Shown piece after piece: positions 9,483 through 17,870 of a DNA stretch of 64,000 nt; the first letter of the stretch is position 1, and the number at the start of each line of letters is the position of its first letter. The notes beneath the pieces were generated by a model. It was not told the DNA's origin. It was given only the letters and a program-made list of their open reading frames with translations, and did no database searches. Position numbers and translations under genes: made by a program. Origin of the DNA: Pusillimonas sp. T7-7 (GTDB lineage: Bacteria > Pseudomonadota > Gammaproteobacteria > Burkholderiales > Burkholderiaceae_B); NCBI RefSeq assembly GCF_000209655.1, contig NC_015458.1, positions 2,232,001 through 2,296,000 of the forward strand, given 5' to 3'.

Positions 9483-10355
9483 ATGCCCGGCCTCATGACC
9501 CCCCTAGATCAGCCTGACACCACAGCGATGTCAACTGGCCATAAGTCTTACACAGTATGGCGCACCGGCGCCAACAGCAAGCGCTACTCTGAAGACGACG
9601 AGATCGCCCAAGAAGTGCCCGTAGCGCTGGAGTTCAACGGCATCAGCCATGCCACCCTGCTCCTGACCCCCGCCGACCTGGAAGACTTCGCCTTCGGTTT
9701 CGCATATACCGAGGGCATTATCCGTTCCGCGCAAGACATCTACGACTTGGATGTCATCGAGCGCCCACAAGGCCTGGTCGTACAGGCAACCATAGCCAGC
9801 GCCTGCCTGAACGAGCTCAAACTGCGTCGACGCAACCTGGCCGGTCGCACGGGCTGCGGGCTGTGCGGCATAGAAAGCCTGGATGAAGTGCAGCGGCAAC
9901 TCGAGCCGCTGCCGCCACAGCCAGGCCGATTTTCAGCCCAGTCCATTTCAAGCGCCGTGGAGCAGTTGCGCTCCATGCAGGCGCTGCACAAGTCCACAGG
10001 CGCCACCCATGCGGCCGGATGGTCAGACAGCGCAGGCAACATTGAATATGTGCGCGAAGACGTCGGTCGCCACAATGCCCTCGACAAGCTCATCGGACAC
10101 CGTTTACGGCTATCGCTGCAACAGCCGGCCTCCGGCGATACCGGGATCGCCGTCATTTCAAGCCGCGCCAGTTTCGAAATGGTTCAGAAAGCGGCGGCAG
10201 CCGGCATCTCGGCCCTGGTGGCTGTGTCGGCGCCCACCTCTTACGCCATCGACCTGGCCAACAAGCTGAACGTACTGCTGGCGGGCTTTGCGCGCGGCAG
10301 TTTGTTTACCGTATACAGCCACCATGAATTCCTGGGCAACGGGAGCGCCTCTTGA
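9483..10355 (+). CDS. fdsC: Formate dehydrogenase accessory sulfurtransferase FdhD/FdsC
   Basis: A 290-residue FdhD-family protein. FdhD proteins move sulfur to, or protect, the Mo cofactor before insertion into formate dehydrogenase. The characteristic CxxC is C125 and C128 (GRTGCGLCGIE). The VGRHNALDKLIG block and the C-terminal SRASFEMVQKAAAAGI are typical. The ATG at 9483 lies 1 nt past the fdsA stop and has no clear RBS, so an internal ATG at 9495 or 9528 is also possible. It overlaps fdsD by 4 nt. Confidence 0.93.
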   Translation: MPGLMTPLDQPDTTAMSTGHKSYTVWRTGANSKRYSEDDEIAQEVPVALEFNGISHATLLLTPADLEDFAFGFAYTEGIIRSAQDIYDLDVIERPQGLVVQATIASACLNELKLRRRNLAGRTGCGLCGIESLDEVQRQLEPLPPQPGRFSAQSISSAVEQLRSMQALHKSTGATHAAGWSDSAGNIEYVREDVGRHNALDKLIGHRLRLSLQQPASGDTGIAVISSRASFEMVQKAAAAGISALVAVSAPTSYAIDLANKLNVLLAGFARGSLFTVYSHHEFLGNGSAS

Positions 10356-10615
10356 ACAATATCGAACATCTTATAAAACTGGCCAACCGCATAGGCGATT
10401 TCTTTGAGGCTCTGCCCGACCGTGAAGAAGGCCTGGCCGGCATAGCCAACCATATCCAGAAATTCTGGGAGCCCCGCATGCGCATCGCCTTGCTGAGCTT
10501 CCTGGAACAGCAGCCCGATGGACAAACAAGCACTATCGCGCTCAGCGATATTGCCTTGCAAGCCATTACCCAAAACAAGGAGCAACTGACTCCCAAGACT
10601 TCTACATCCCCCTGA
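10352..10615 (+). CDS. fdsD: Formate dehydrogenase delta subunit FdsD
   Basis: An 87-residue protein with a TTG start that overlaps the fdsC stop. The sequence LIKLANRIGDFFEALPDRE, followed by GIANHIQKFWEPRMR, is the family pattern of the small delta subunit found at the end of fds operons. Its exact role is still unclear; a part in assembly or stability of the enzyme has been suggested. It is the last gene of the operon. Confidence 0.9.
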   Translation: MNNIEHLIKLANRIGDFFEALPDREEGLAGIANHIQKFWEPRMRIALLSFLEQQPDGQTSTIALSDIALQAITQNKEQLTPKTSTSP

Positions 10616-10620
10616 CGTCC

Positions 10621-10680
10621 CTCCTCGCAGCAACACCCAGATACACAACGTTTATTGAGCGTTGCGGGGGAGTCGTTTTT
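10621..10680 (+). terminator. Weak candidate terminator after fdsD
   Basis: GCAAC (10630-10634) can pair with GTTGC (10661-10665) and CTCC (10621-10624) with GGAG (10669-10672), followed by TCGTTTTT. The stem is broken by an internal loop, so this is a modest candidate for the end of the fds transcript. Confidence 0.4.
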
Positions 10681-10737
10681 CTTGCTTTTGCACATCAGTA
10701 ATGGAGGCCGCTACCAAAGCAGCCATTAGGAGACAAT

Positions 10738-12138
10738 ATGAGCACAGCTTCAAAAGACAACGGTTTTTTCAGCAAGGAACGTATCACCGCTCCACCGGGT
10801 TTCAATCGGTGGATGATCCCGCCCGCCGCGCTGGCGGTACACCTCTGCATAGGTCAAGCTTACGCTTTTTCGGTATTCAACAACCCCATGACGCGCCTGC
10901 TGGGCATTACTGAATCCACCGCAGGCGACTGGGATCTGCCCACCTTGGGCTGGATTTTCAGTCTGGCCATTTTTTTCCTGGGATTATCGGCCGCCTTTGC
11001 AGGAAAATGGCTGGAAGAAGTAGGACCGCGTAAGGCCATGTTTGCAGCCGCATGCTGCTTCGGTGGTGGCTTTATGGTCGCCGCGCTAGGGATAGCGCTG
11101 CACCAGATATGGCTGGTCTACCTTGGATACGGCGTATTGGGCGGCGTGGGTTTGGGTATAGGTTATGTTTCGCCCGTTTCCACGCTGATCAAATGGTTTC
11201 CCGACAAACGCGGCATGGCCACTGGCATGGCCATCATGGGTTTCGGGGGCGGCGCATTCATTGCTTCGCCCATGTCTGTGGCTCTGATGAAACACTTCAG
11301 CACACCCACATCCGTAGGTGTGGTCCAGACCTTTGTTGTCATGGGCGCCCTGTATTTTTGCTCAATGATGATAGGGGCGTTTGCCATACGCATCCCCGCC
11401 GCTGACTGGAAACCCGACGGCTGGACGCCACCGGCCAACCAAAGCGCCATGATTTCACGCAATCATGTTCATATCGACCAGGCCTTGAAAACACCTCAGT
11501 TCTGGCTGTTGTGGTGGGCACTGTGCCTGAACGTCACGGCCGGCATAGGCGTGCTCGGGCAAGCATCCGTCATGATTCAGGAAAGCTTCAAAGGCGCCAT
11601 CACACCGGCTGCAGCCGCAGGCTTTGTAGGGGTCATGTCGCTGGCCAACATGCTGGGTCGCTTCTTCTGGTCGTCGGTATCCGACTACGTGGGCCGCAAG
11701 AATACCTATTCCATATTTTTTGTACTGGGTACAGCACTCTACTTCCTGGTGCCGGGTATGGGTTCGGCAGGCAATGTCGCACTGTTTGTGCTGTTCTACT
11801 GCATCATCATTTCCATGTATGGCGGCAGCTTCTCGACGGTTCCCGCCTACCTGGCCGATCTTTTCGGTACCCGCTATGTAGGTGGCATACACGGCCGCTT
11901 GCTGACCGCCTGGGCAGCCGCCGGCATTTTTGGGCCCGCACTGGTGAACTACATCCGGCAATATCAGGTTGACCATGGCGTGCCCCCTGCACAATCCTAC
12001 ACTGCCACCATGTATTTGATGTCTGGCCTGCTGGTTATCGGTTTTATCTGCAACATGATGGTACGCCCGGTTGCCGCGCGCCATCACATGGGTAACGAGC
12101 AAGCAGGTGTTTTATCACCAGCCATGGCCACCAAATAA
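10738..12138 (+). CDS. MFS transporter of the oxalate/formate antiporter (OFA) family
   Basis: A 466-residue, 12-helix inner-membrane carrier of the oxalate:formate antiporter family. The loop 2-3 signature is seen as KWLEEVGPRKAM, and the IGQAYAFSVFNNPM opening and GYVSPVSTLIKWFPDKRGMATG are typical of OFA proteins. Lying right after the formate dehydrogenase operon, it may move formate, oxalate or a related carboxylate. Substrate specificity cannot be read from the sequence. A clean RBS (AGGAGA) precedes the ATG. Confidence 0.85.
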   Translation: MSTASKDNGFFSKERITAPPGFNRWMIPPAALAVHLCIGQAYAFSVFNNPMTRLLGITESTAGDWDLPTLGWIFSLAIFFLGLSAAFAGKWLEEVGPRKAMFAAACCFGGGFMVAALGIALHQIWLVYLGYGVLGGVGLGIGYVSPVSTLIKWFPDKRGMATGMAIMGFGGGAFIASPMSVALMKHFSTPTSVGVVQTFVVMGALYFCSMMIGAFAIRIPAADWKPDGWTPPANQSAMISRNHVHIDQALKTPQFWLLWWALCLNVTAGIGVLGQASVMIQESFKGAITPAAAAGFVGVMSLANMLGRFFWSSVSDYVGRKNTYSIFFVLGTALYFLVPGMGSAGNVALFVLFYCIIISMYGGSFSTVPAYLADLFGTRYVGGIHGRLLTAWAAAGIFGPALVNYIRQYQVDHGVPPAQSYTATMYLMSGLLVIGFICNMMVRPVAARHHMGNEQAGVLSPAMATK

Positions 12139-12150
12139 AAAGGACTCAAA

Positions 12151-12291
12151 ATGGAACAGACCACGACCACCACAGCGGCACGTTCAAACCCTTCACCCAT
12201 CATAGTGATCATTTTCTGGCTCTATGTGGGTATACCCCTGACAATCGGCGTGTGGGAAACGCTGGTTAAGGCAAGCGGTTTGTTCAAATAG
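12151..12291 (+). CDS. Small one-helix membrane protein, putative companion of the OFA transporter
   Basis: A 46-residue ORF 12 nt downstream of the transporter stop, with AGGACT before the ATG. After a Thr/Ala-rich N-terminus there is one transmembrane segment (SPIIVIIFWLYVGIPLTIG) ending in VWETLVKAS. I recall proteins of this size annotated as MFS transporter small subunit beside OFA carriers; that match is from memory. The tight spacing and the strong terminator that follows indicate cotranscription. Function is inferred from context only. Confidence 0.75.
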   Translation: MEQTTTTTAARSNPSPIIVIIFWLYVGIPLTIGVWETLVKASGLFK

Positions 12292-12305
12292 CAGCCACAA
12301 ATGAC

Positions 12306-12347
12306 AACTGCCCCCGGCGCCATGCGAATGCCGGGGGCAGTTTGTTT
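12306..12347 (+). terminator. Strong rho-independent terminator
   Basis: An 11-bp perfect stem CTGCCCCCGGC (12308-12318) and GCCGGGGGCAG (12330-12340), extended by AA/TT, is followed by TTTGTTTG. It ends the OFA transporter transcript, and with A residues on the other flank may also serve the convergent usp gene. Confidence 0.88.
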
Positions 12348-12382
12348 GTGGTCGGGCCAATACCCGTACCAGCCAGGTTTGC

Positions 12383-12847
12383 TTATTCGTTGCTTTCTTT
12401 GACCCTATAAACCAGCACAGCGGTCTTGGCCAGGCTGAGCACCTTGATGGTGACGCTGCCCAGCAATAAACGCGACAGCCCGCTGCGCCCGTGACTGCCA
12501 ATGAAGATCAGGTCGCAGCCTTCTTCTTCGGCGGCCTGTACCAGGCCATCGGCCACATTGAAATTGGATACGGCCTTGCCTGTGGCTTTGACGCCCGCGG
12601 TTTCCGCACGATCGAGCACGGACTTCAGGTATTTTTCAGCCTGCTGTTGGGCCGTTTTGTCGTAATCTTCGTCGGTAATGGCATAGGCTGCCGCCATGCC
12701 GTCAAACCCGACAGTGGCAGCAAATGGCTGCGTTACATACAGGGCGACGATTTCTGCACCTGTTTCGCGTGCAAAGCACACGCCCTTGTTGGCCGCTTGC
12801 GCCGACAGTTTTGAACCATCGGTTGGAATAAGTATTTTCTTGAACAT
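12383..12847 (-). CDS. Universal stress protein, UspA family, ATP-binding type
   Basis: A 154-residue cytoplasmic Usp-fold protein. The N-terminal strand FKKILIPTDGS and the C-terminal ATP-binding loop GSHGRSGLSRLLLGSVT (G-2x-G-9x-G-S/T pattern) are complete, pointing to the nucleotide-binding subclass. I chose the ATG at 12847, giving MFKKIL and preceded by GGGGG. An in-frame ATG 15 nt further upstream would add five residues not typical of the family. The gene stands alone between two convergent and divergent neighbours; induction conditions are not evident. Confidence 0.9.
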   Translation of the reverse strand: MFKKILIPTDGSKLSAQAANKGVCFARETGAEIVALYVTQPFAATVGFDGMAAAYAITDEDYDKTAQQQAEKYLKSVLDRAETAGVKATGKAVSNFNVADGLVQAAEEEGCDLIFIGSHGRSGLSRLLLGSVTIKVLSLAKTAVLVYRVKESNE

Positions 12848-12951
12848 GATTTGAGCCCCCATGGGTTATCGATGATATCAAGCTTAACCGCTATTGCATG
12901 CAAAATATAACTGGTACATACACTGCCTAGTATTGAGCAGGGTCAAAGACA

Positions 12952-13293
12952 TCATAAGTCATTGGCAGCCTGGAACAAATGCGTGCAGCGAGTTCCCGTA
13001 CGGCAAAAAGCCAGTATGGGCGCTGGCAGTGATTCAACGTTTTTCGCAAATCGTACAACATCATCGGGGGTCATGGCGCCACTGACGACCGGCTGATAAA
13101 CGACCTCGAGCCCAGCCACACGGGCAGCCGCCATGACTTCGCTGGACAAGGGCTGATCGGGCCCGCCCTCGAGGTCTGGACGATTGATAATGACGCTTTT
13201 AAAACCGGCATCGGCAACAGCCTGCATATCTTCAGGAGCAAGCTGTGGCGCTACGGCAAATTTATCGGTAAGGGCATTGATGGGAACAGACAT
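12952..13293 (-). CDS. DUF442 / TIGR01244-type sulfur transferase or phosphatase-like protein
   Basis: A 113-residue protein of the family with a rhodanese/dual-specificity-phosphatase-like fold (TIGR01244). The active-site loop is FCRTGTRCTHLF, with the nucleophilic cysteine and the arginine four residues apart. The family often occurs with sulfide or glutathione-persulfide metabolism, but no such partner is present here. The start at 13293 has a good RBS (AGGAGA). The frame is open upstream, but those codons run into the divergent GNAT gene. Confidence 0.82.
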   Translation of the reverse strand: MSVPINALTDKFAVAPQLAPEDMQAVADAGFKSVIINRPDLEGGPDQPLSSEVMAAARVAGLEVVYQPVVSGAMTPDDVVRFAKNVESLPAPILAFCRTGTRCTHLFQAANDL

Positions 13294-13354
13294 GGTGATC
13301 TCCTGGTGTATATACTTGAAACAAGGTACCCTGCTTTTTACCTGAGGAAATAGT

Positions 13355-13960
13355 ATGACCAGCGCCATTCGCACGCAAGCCACCAGCCCAAGCCTTGCCG
13401 CCGGCAGGGCCTCGGGCGACAGCACCATAATACGCGATGCCACGCCCGACGATATGGCCGCCATACAAGCACTTTATGCCCAGCACGTCTTGCAAGGCAC
13501 CGCAACCTTCGAAGAGATCCCTCCTACCGTCGAGGAAATGCAGGACCGCCGAGCACATATCGTGGCCTTGGGCCTTCCTTATCTGCTTGCAGAAATCAAC
13601 GGGCGGTTGGCCGGCTACTGCTATGCTTCCCCGTACCGCCCACGCAGCGCCTACCGCTACACCTTGGAAAACTCCATTTATCTGGCCGAAGACCAAACAG
13701 GACGCGGCCTGGGCAAAGCACTGTTGCAAACCCTTATCGAGCGCTGTGAGCAAGGCCCATGGCGCCAGATGATCGCTGTCATTGCCGGCAATAACAATCT
13801 GGCATCCATAGGGCTGCATCGCAGCCTGGGCTTCGCCCACGCGGGTACTCAGTTGGCAACTGGCTTCAAGTTCAACCAGTGGATAGATGTCGTATTCATG
13901 CAACGTGCCTTGGGCGCCGGCAGCACCACGCTGCCCGATAATCCAGCCACCCCCGTATAA
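13355..13960 (+). CDS. GNAT-family N-acetyltransferase, phosphinothricin acetyltransferase-like
   Basis: A 201-residue GNAT enzyme transferring acetyl from acetyl-CoA to an amine. The acetyl-CoA loop is QTGRGLGKALL. The blocks TFEEIPPT, AGYCYASPYRPRSAYRYTLENSIY and GFKFNQWIDVVFMQ are those of the Pat/Bar subfamily, whose members act on phosphinothricin, methionine sulfoximine or similar. About 20 extra residues lie at the N-terminus before STIIRDATPDD. It is divergent from the DUF442 gene and followed by a terminator. Confidence 0.88.
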   Translation: MTSAIRTQATSPSLAAGRASGDSTIIRDATPDDMAAIQALYAQHVLQGTATFEEIPPTVEEMQDRRAHIVALGLPYLLAEINGRLAGYCYASPYRPRSAYRYTLENSIYLAEDQTGRGLGKALLQTLIERCEQGPWRQMIAVIAGNNNLASIGLHRSLGFAHAGTQLATGFKFNQWIDVVFMQRALGAGSTTLPDNPATPV

Positions 13961-13978
13961 ACGGGACGCCACCCATAA

Positions 13979-14024
13979 AGCCATGCCGCTGCAGCGTCCT
14001 TCATTGACGGCAGGCTGGTTTTTT
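13979..14024 (+). terminator. Rho-independent terminator after the GNAT gene
   Basis: AGCC-A-TGCCG (13979-13988) pairs with CGGCA-GGCT (14008-14016), leaving one bulged A, and is followed by GG and six T. It separates the acetyltransferase from the nitric-oxide operon. Confidence 0.7.
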
Positions 14025-14027
14025 AAT

Positions 14028-14050
14028 AAGATTACTATTAAATAAATCTT
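14028..14050. promoter_or_regulatory. Candidate NsrR-type operator upstream of globin-nnrS-nsrR
   Basis: A 23-bp interrupted palindrome with AAGATT at 14028-14033 and AATCTT at 14045-14050, separated by 11 bp. Eight of eleven symmetric positions pair. Length and arms match the known enterobacterial NsrR consensus (AAGATG..CATCTT, 11-1-11). It lies 68 bp before the globin gene in an operon that encodes its own NsrR homologue. Confidence 0.75.
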
Positions 14051-14117
14051 TAAGAATACGCCGCCCCATCTGCTTAACTGCGGCTTTTCTTTTTAACCCT
14101 CCCCGCTGGAATTTCAC

Positions 14118-14522
14118 ATGGCTAGAGGCGAACTCTGCACCGAAGAAGAAATCACAACGCTGGTTTACAACTTTTATGACCGCATACGCGCCGACGCCGT
14201 GCTAGGCCCTATTTTTGACGCCCATATCGACGATTGGGACAAACACCTGGGCATTATGGTGCGATTCTGGTCGTCCTTGCTGCTGGGCGCCGGCTCGTAT
14301 AGCGGCACACCGATGCCCAAGCACGTGGCCCTGCCAGACTTGAAAGCCGATCTCTTCACCCTGTGGCTGGCGCTTTTTCATCAAACTACCCAGGAGCTGC
14401 CCAACCGGGCCTTTGCCGAACGTGCCGAAGAATACGCGCAGCGCATCGCCCGCAGCCTCTGGTATGGCTATCAGCTGCACAATCACCCCAACAAACCTCT
14501 TACAGAGATCAGTCATGGCTGA
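14118..14522 (+). CDS. Group III truncated hemoglobin
   Basis: A 134-residue globin. The short helical layout, FYDRIRADAVLGPIFDAHI, the WDKHLGIMVRFWSSLLLG block and the putative proximal-histidine region LFHQTTQELP fit the group III truncated hemoglobins. Such proteins bind O2 and NO, and a role in NO detoxification is likely because nnrS and nsrR follow directly. The gene overlaps nnrS by 8 nt. The NsrR-like palindrome in front suggests derepression by nitric oxide. Confidence 0.87.
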   Translation: MARGELCTEEEITTLVYNFYDRIRADAVLGPIFDAHIDDWDKHLGIMVRFWSSLLLGAGSYSGTPMPKHVALPDLKADLFTLWLALFHQTTQELPNRAFAERAEEYAQRIARSLWYGYQLHNHPNKPLTEISHG

Positions 14523-15714
14523 GGCACTACACTCGTCCACACCCGCCAAGGCTGACGCCAACCGGCCCAATATGCAGGCCTTTCTCAGCCTGGGCTTCAG
14601 GCCTCTGTACATAGCAGGCGGCGGCTGGGCCCTGATTTCCATCGCTATCTGGATCTTTGCACCGCAGTGGCTTAATGCTCCTCTGGAAGGCATGGCATGG
14701 CATGCCCACGAAATGCTATGGGGCTTTATTGCCACCATCGCCGTTGCATTCCTACTGACGGCCAGCGCTACCTGGACGGGTTTCAACCCCTTGAAAGGCG
14801 TCCCCCTGGGTCTGGTATGCCTGCTGTGGGTCATGGCCCGCATCGGCTTTCTTGTCGGCGGCGACACCGCCACCCATATTGCCTGCGCCAGCGAACTGGC
14901 CTTTTTCATCATCAGCGCAATTTCCCTGATGCGCGTCATGATCAAAGGAAAAAATCGCCGCAACTATGGTCTTCCCTTGCTGGTCCTGGGCCTGGGCGTA
15001 GCCGATGCCTTGTATTTGCGCGCCGCCCTGAGCGGTGACTACCTGCTGCTAATGCAACGTTTCGATCTGGGCCTGATCTGCATGGCCGTCATCGCCCTGC
15101 TTATCGCTCGCCGAGTCATTCCTTTTTTCTCCATGCGTATGGTCCCCGGTCTGGACATTCCCATGCAGGTACGCAGTGGCCACGTACAAATGGTGGTCAG
15201 CGTCCTGGCCATTATTCTGGGCGTCAGCGGCCAGCCGCAACTCATGGCCGTGGCTCTAGCCATAGTGGGCGTCATCAGCCTATGGCAAACCGCGAACTGG
15301 AAACCACTGGCCGTATTGCACAAACCCATGCTGTGGATACTCTACCTGGGCTATATCGCCATGGGCATAGGCTTGCTGTTTGCGGCCTGGCATGCCAGCG
15401 GGCTGGCCAGCGGCGTGCTCACTCGTTCAGCCGTCCACGTGCACATCATAGGCATGGGCGGCTTCACCATCCTGATCATAGGCATGCTTACACGCACGGC
15501 CCTTGGTCACCTGGGCCGTCCCCTTAAGCTGGATGGCAGCATGCTGCTCAGCTATTACCTGATGATGGCGGCTGTCGTACTGCGACTGGCGGCGCTCTGG
15601 CCCAGCAGTGCCACCCTGGTGCTGCTGCAAGCCAGCGCCTTGAGCTGGATAGCAGCCATGGCACTCTATCTATGGCGCTTTGTTCCCATGCTCATACGCC
15701 CTCGCGCGTCGTGA
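14515..15714 (+). CDS. nnrS: NnrS family membrane protein, nitric-oxide stress tolerance
   Basis: A 399-residue, about 12-helix inner-membrane protein. The conserved LGFRPLYIAGG near the N-terminus, GMAWHAHEMLWG and the histidine-rich VHVHIIGMGGFTILIIGMLTRTALGH are hallmarks of NnrS, a copper/heme-containing protein that protects against NO-derived stress. I use the ATG at 14515, which overlaps the globin stop; the same frame is open upstream, but over the globin gene. It is the middle gene of the NO-responsive operon. Confidence 0.93.
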   Translation: MAEALHSSTPAKADANRPNMQAFLSLGFRPLYIAGGGWALISIAIWIFAPQWLNAPLEGMAWHAHEMLWGFIATIAVAFLLTASATWTGFNPLKGVPLGLVCLLWVMARIGFLVGGDTATHIACASELAFFIISAISLMRVMIKGKNRRNYGLPLLVLGLGVADALYLRAALSGDYLLLMQRFDLGLICMAVIALLIARRVIPFFSMRMVPGLDIPMQVRSGHVQMVVSVLAIILGVSGQPQLMAVALAIVGVISLWQTANWKPLAVLHKPMLWILYLGYIAMGIGLLFAAWHASGLASGVLTRSAVHVHIIGMGGFTILIIGMLTRTALGHLGRPLKLDGSMLLSYYLMMAAVVLRLAALWPSSATLVLLQASALSWIAAMALYLWRFVPMLIRPRAS

Positions 15715-15730
15715 CCGCGGAAATGACACC

Positions 15731-16186
15731 ATGCGACTGACGACCATGACCGATTATGCAATGCGCCTGCTGATGTACGTTGGCCGGCATCCTGATCGTC
15801 TATGTACCATTGCAGAAGTCGCCCAGGCCTATGGCATATCAGAACCGCACCTGATGAAGATCACACACCGCCTGGCTCAGCGCGGATGGCTGGAAACCAT
15901 ACGCGGCAAGAACGGCGGCATGCGGCTGGCTCATCCACCTGAAGAAATCAATTTGGGCGCTGTGGTGCGCGATACTGAAAATGACCTGGCCCTGGTTGAG
16001 TGCTTTGTGGCAAACAATGCCTGCACCCTCAGCGGCCAGTGCAACCTGACTGCAATCATCGATGGCGCCTTGCAGCAGTTCATGCAGCACCTTGACCGCT
16101 ACACCCTGGCCGACATCATCCCCCGGCCCATGGCGGACACTTCTCCAATGATTTTCATCAAGCTGCACGAGGCAGACTCGCTCTGA
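15731..16186 (+). CDS. nsrR: Rrf2-family nitric-oxide-sensing repressor NsrR
   Basis: A 151-residue Rrf2 protein with the winged helix MRLTTMTDYAMRLLMYVG and recognition region SEPHLMKITHRLAQRGW, then RGKNGGMRLA. Three cysteines in ECFVANNACTLSGQCNL (C-x6-C-x5-C) correspond to the NsrR iron-sulfur ligands; E. coli NsrR has C-x4-C-x5-C. The NO-sensitive cluster would release repression of globin-nnrS-nsrR, giving autoregulation through the site at 14028-14050. It starts 17 nt after nnrS. Confidence 0.92.
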   Translation: MRLTTMTDYAMRLLMYVGRHPDRLCTIAEVAQAYGISEPHLMKITHRLAQRGWLETIRGKNGGMRLAHPPEEINLGAVVRDTENDLALVECFVANNACTLSGQCNLTAIIDGALQQFMQHLDRYTLADIIPRPMADTSPMIFIKLHEADSL

Positions 16187-16189
16187 AAG

Positions 16190-16630
16190 CTAGCGCTGAA
16201 TATTGCGCAGCAGCTTCATCAGCAAAGGCCGCAAGGACTCAAGCTCGCTTAGGTGGGCGACAGACAGTACCGCCAGCTTCTCTTCCGCCAATGCCGTCAG
16301 CGCCACGCGCACCTTGCGCCCGTCCTCGGGATCCTTCAGCCGCTTGACCAGGCCCATATGGCCCAGCCGATTGATAAGCTCCACCGCGCTGTGATGTCGG
16401 ATCAGCAACTGCTCAGCCACATCGCCCACTTTGGGTGGCGTATCTGTACTCATTGCCTTGATGGACAGCAGCGCCTGATGCTGCTGCGGCTTGAGCCCCT
16501 CTTGCAGCGCAGCCGATTCGCTGAACGCATGGAAGCGCCGCAGAGTCAGGCGAAATGCGGCCAACCTGTGATAGTCGGCCTGCGTCGGCCTGTCCTTGGC
16601 TTGATCGACGAGGGTCTTGGAAACACTCAT
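16190..16630 (-). CDS. MarR family transcriptional regulator
   Basis: A 146-residue MarR-type winged-helix protein: an N-terminal dimerisation helix (RLTLRRFHAFSESAAL), HTH around VGDVAEQLLIRHHSAVELINRL and the wing LKDPEDGRKVRVALT, where DxR is the family signature. The ligand and targets are unknown. It lies 40 nt downstream of serA on the same strand and ends 3 nt from the convergent nsrR stop. No clear RBS precedes the ATG. Confidence 0.88.
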   Translation of the reverse strand: MSVSKTLVDQAKDRPTQADYHRLAAFRLTLRRFHAFSESAALQEGLKPQQHQALLSIKAMSTDTPPKVGDVAEQLLIRHHSAVELINRLGHMGLVKRLKDPEDGRKVRVALTALAEEKLAVLSVAHLSELESLRPLLMKLLRNIQR

Positions 16631-16670
16631 ACAAGTTTACGTTGCGCGCACGGCATGAAAGCTGGTGATA

Positions 16671-17870
16671 CTACACCACGTCGCAGCGTACCGTAATGGG
16701 ATGAGCCCTTAATACCGACATGACCGTGTCGTCAACCTTGCCCTCGACATCGGAAATCACATAGCCGATCTGGCCGCGAGTCTGCAACTGCTGGCTGACA
16801 ATATTGAGCCCGTGCTCGGCCATCATATTACTGAGCGTGCCCATGGCGCCCGGCAGGTTGCGGTGCACATGCAGGATACGGGCCGCGCCGCTGGCTTCCT
16901 GATAGGCAATTTCGGGGAAGTTGACCGCGCCCTTGGTGGTGCCGCTTAAGGCGAAGCGCAACAGCTTCTCGGCCACCTCGCGGCCGATATTTTCTTGCGA
17001 CTCTTGGGTGCTGCCGCCGATGTGAGGCGTAAGCAGCACGTTATGCATGCCTATCAGGGGGCTGGCCAGCGGCTCGTCTACACTTTTCGGTTCTGTGGGG
17101 AACACATCAAGCGCCGCACCCGACAGACGGCCTGCCTTCAAGGCATCGTGCAGTGCATCGATGTCGACGACGGCGCCACGCGAGGCATTGATCAGGATGG
17201 AGCCAGGCTTCATTGCCGCGATGGCTGCGGCATCCATGATATTGGTCGTGCCCTTGCCGCCCGGAACGTGTAGCGTCACCACATCGGACTGCGCCAGCAG
17301 TTTTTTCAAGGACGTGGTGGCCCGCGCATTACCCAGAGGCAGCTTGGCTTCAACATCATGGAAAACCACCCGCATGCCCGCCGCCTCAGCCAGCGTACCC
17401 ACCTGCGAGCCGATGTTGCCGTAGCCTACGATGCCCAGCGTTTTTCCACGCGCCTCGAAGGCGCCTTCGGCAGTTTTGTCCCAGTGGCCCTGGTGCACGC
17501 GCGCATTTTTTTCGGGAATGCGCCGCAACAGCAATATGGCTTCGCCCAGCACCAGCTCGGCCACCGAACGCGTATTCGAGAACGGGGCGTTGAAAACCGG
17601 CACGCCGTGCATCATGGCCGCTTCCAGGTCAACCTGATTGGTGCCAATGCAGAAACATCCCACGGCCCGAAGATCGGGCGCCTGTGCCAGCAAGTCGGCA
17701 TCCAGCTGTGTGCGCGAACGTATGCCTACGATGTGCGCACTGCGCAAGGCTTCACGCAAGGCATCGGCCGGCAGCGACGAGGCGTGCGTTTCGATATCGT
17801 CAAAGCCTGCCGCGGTAAAGACTTCTTTGGCGCTGGGGTGAATGTTTTCAAACAGAACGATACGGCTCAT
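16671..17870 (-). CDS. serA: D-3-phosphoglycerate dehydrogenase
   Basis: A 399-residue cytoplasmic enzyme for the first committed step of serine synthesis. The NAD-binding Rossmann motif is GIVGYGNIGSQVG, the D-2-hydroxyacid dehydrogenase signatures are present (LINASRGAVVDIDAL and LLTPHIGGSTQESQ), and the C-terminal ~75 residues form an ACT domain (LHVHRNLPGAMGTLSNMM) that normally binds serine. The length equals the E. coli-type enzyme. About 190 bp upstream hold no gene. Confidence 0.94.
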   Translation of the reverse strand: MSRIVLFENIHPSAKEVFTAAGFDDIETHASSLPADALREALRSAHIVGIRSRTQLDADLLAQAPDLRAVGCFCIGTNQVDLEAAMMHGVPVFNAPFSNTRSVAELVLGEAILLLRRIPEKNARVHQGHWDKTAEGAFEARGKTLGIVGYGNIGSQVGTLAEAAGMRVVFHDVEAKLPLGNARATTSLKKLLAQSDVVTLHVPGGKGTTNIMDAAAIAAMKPGSILINASRGAVVDIDALHDALKAGRLSGAALDVFPTEPKSVDEPLASPLIGMHNVLLTPHIGGSTQESQENIGREVAEKLLRFALSGTTKGAVNFPEIAYQEASGAARILHVHRNLPGAMGTLSNMMAEHGLNIVSQQLQTRGQIGYVISDVEGKVDDTVMSVLRAHPITVRCDVV

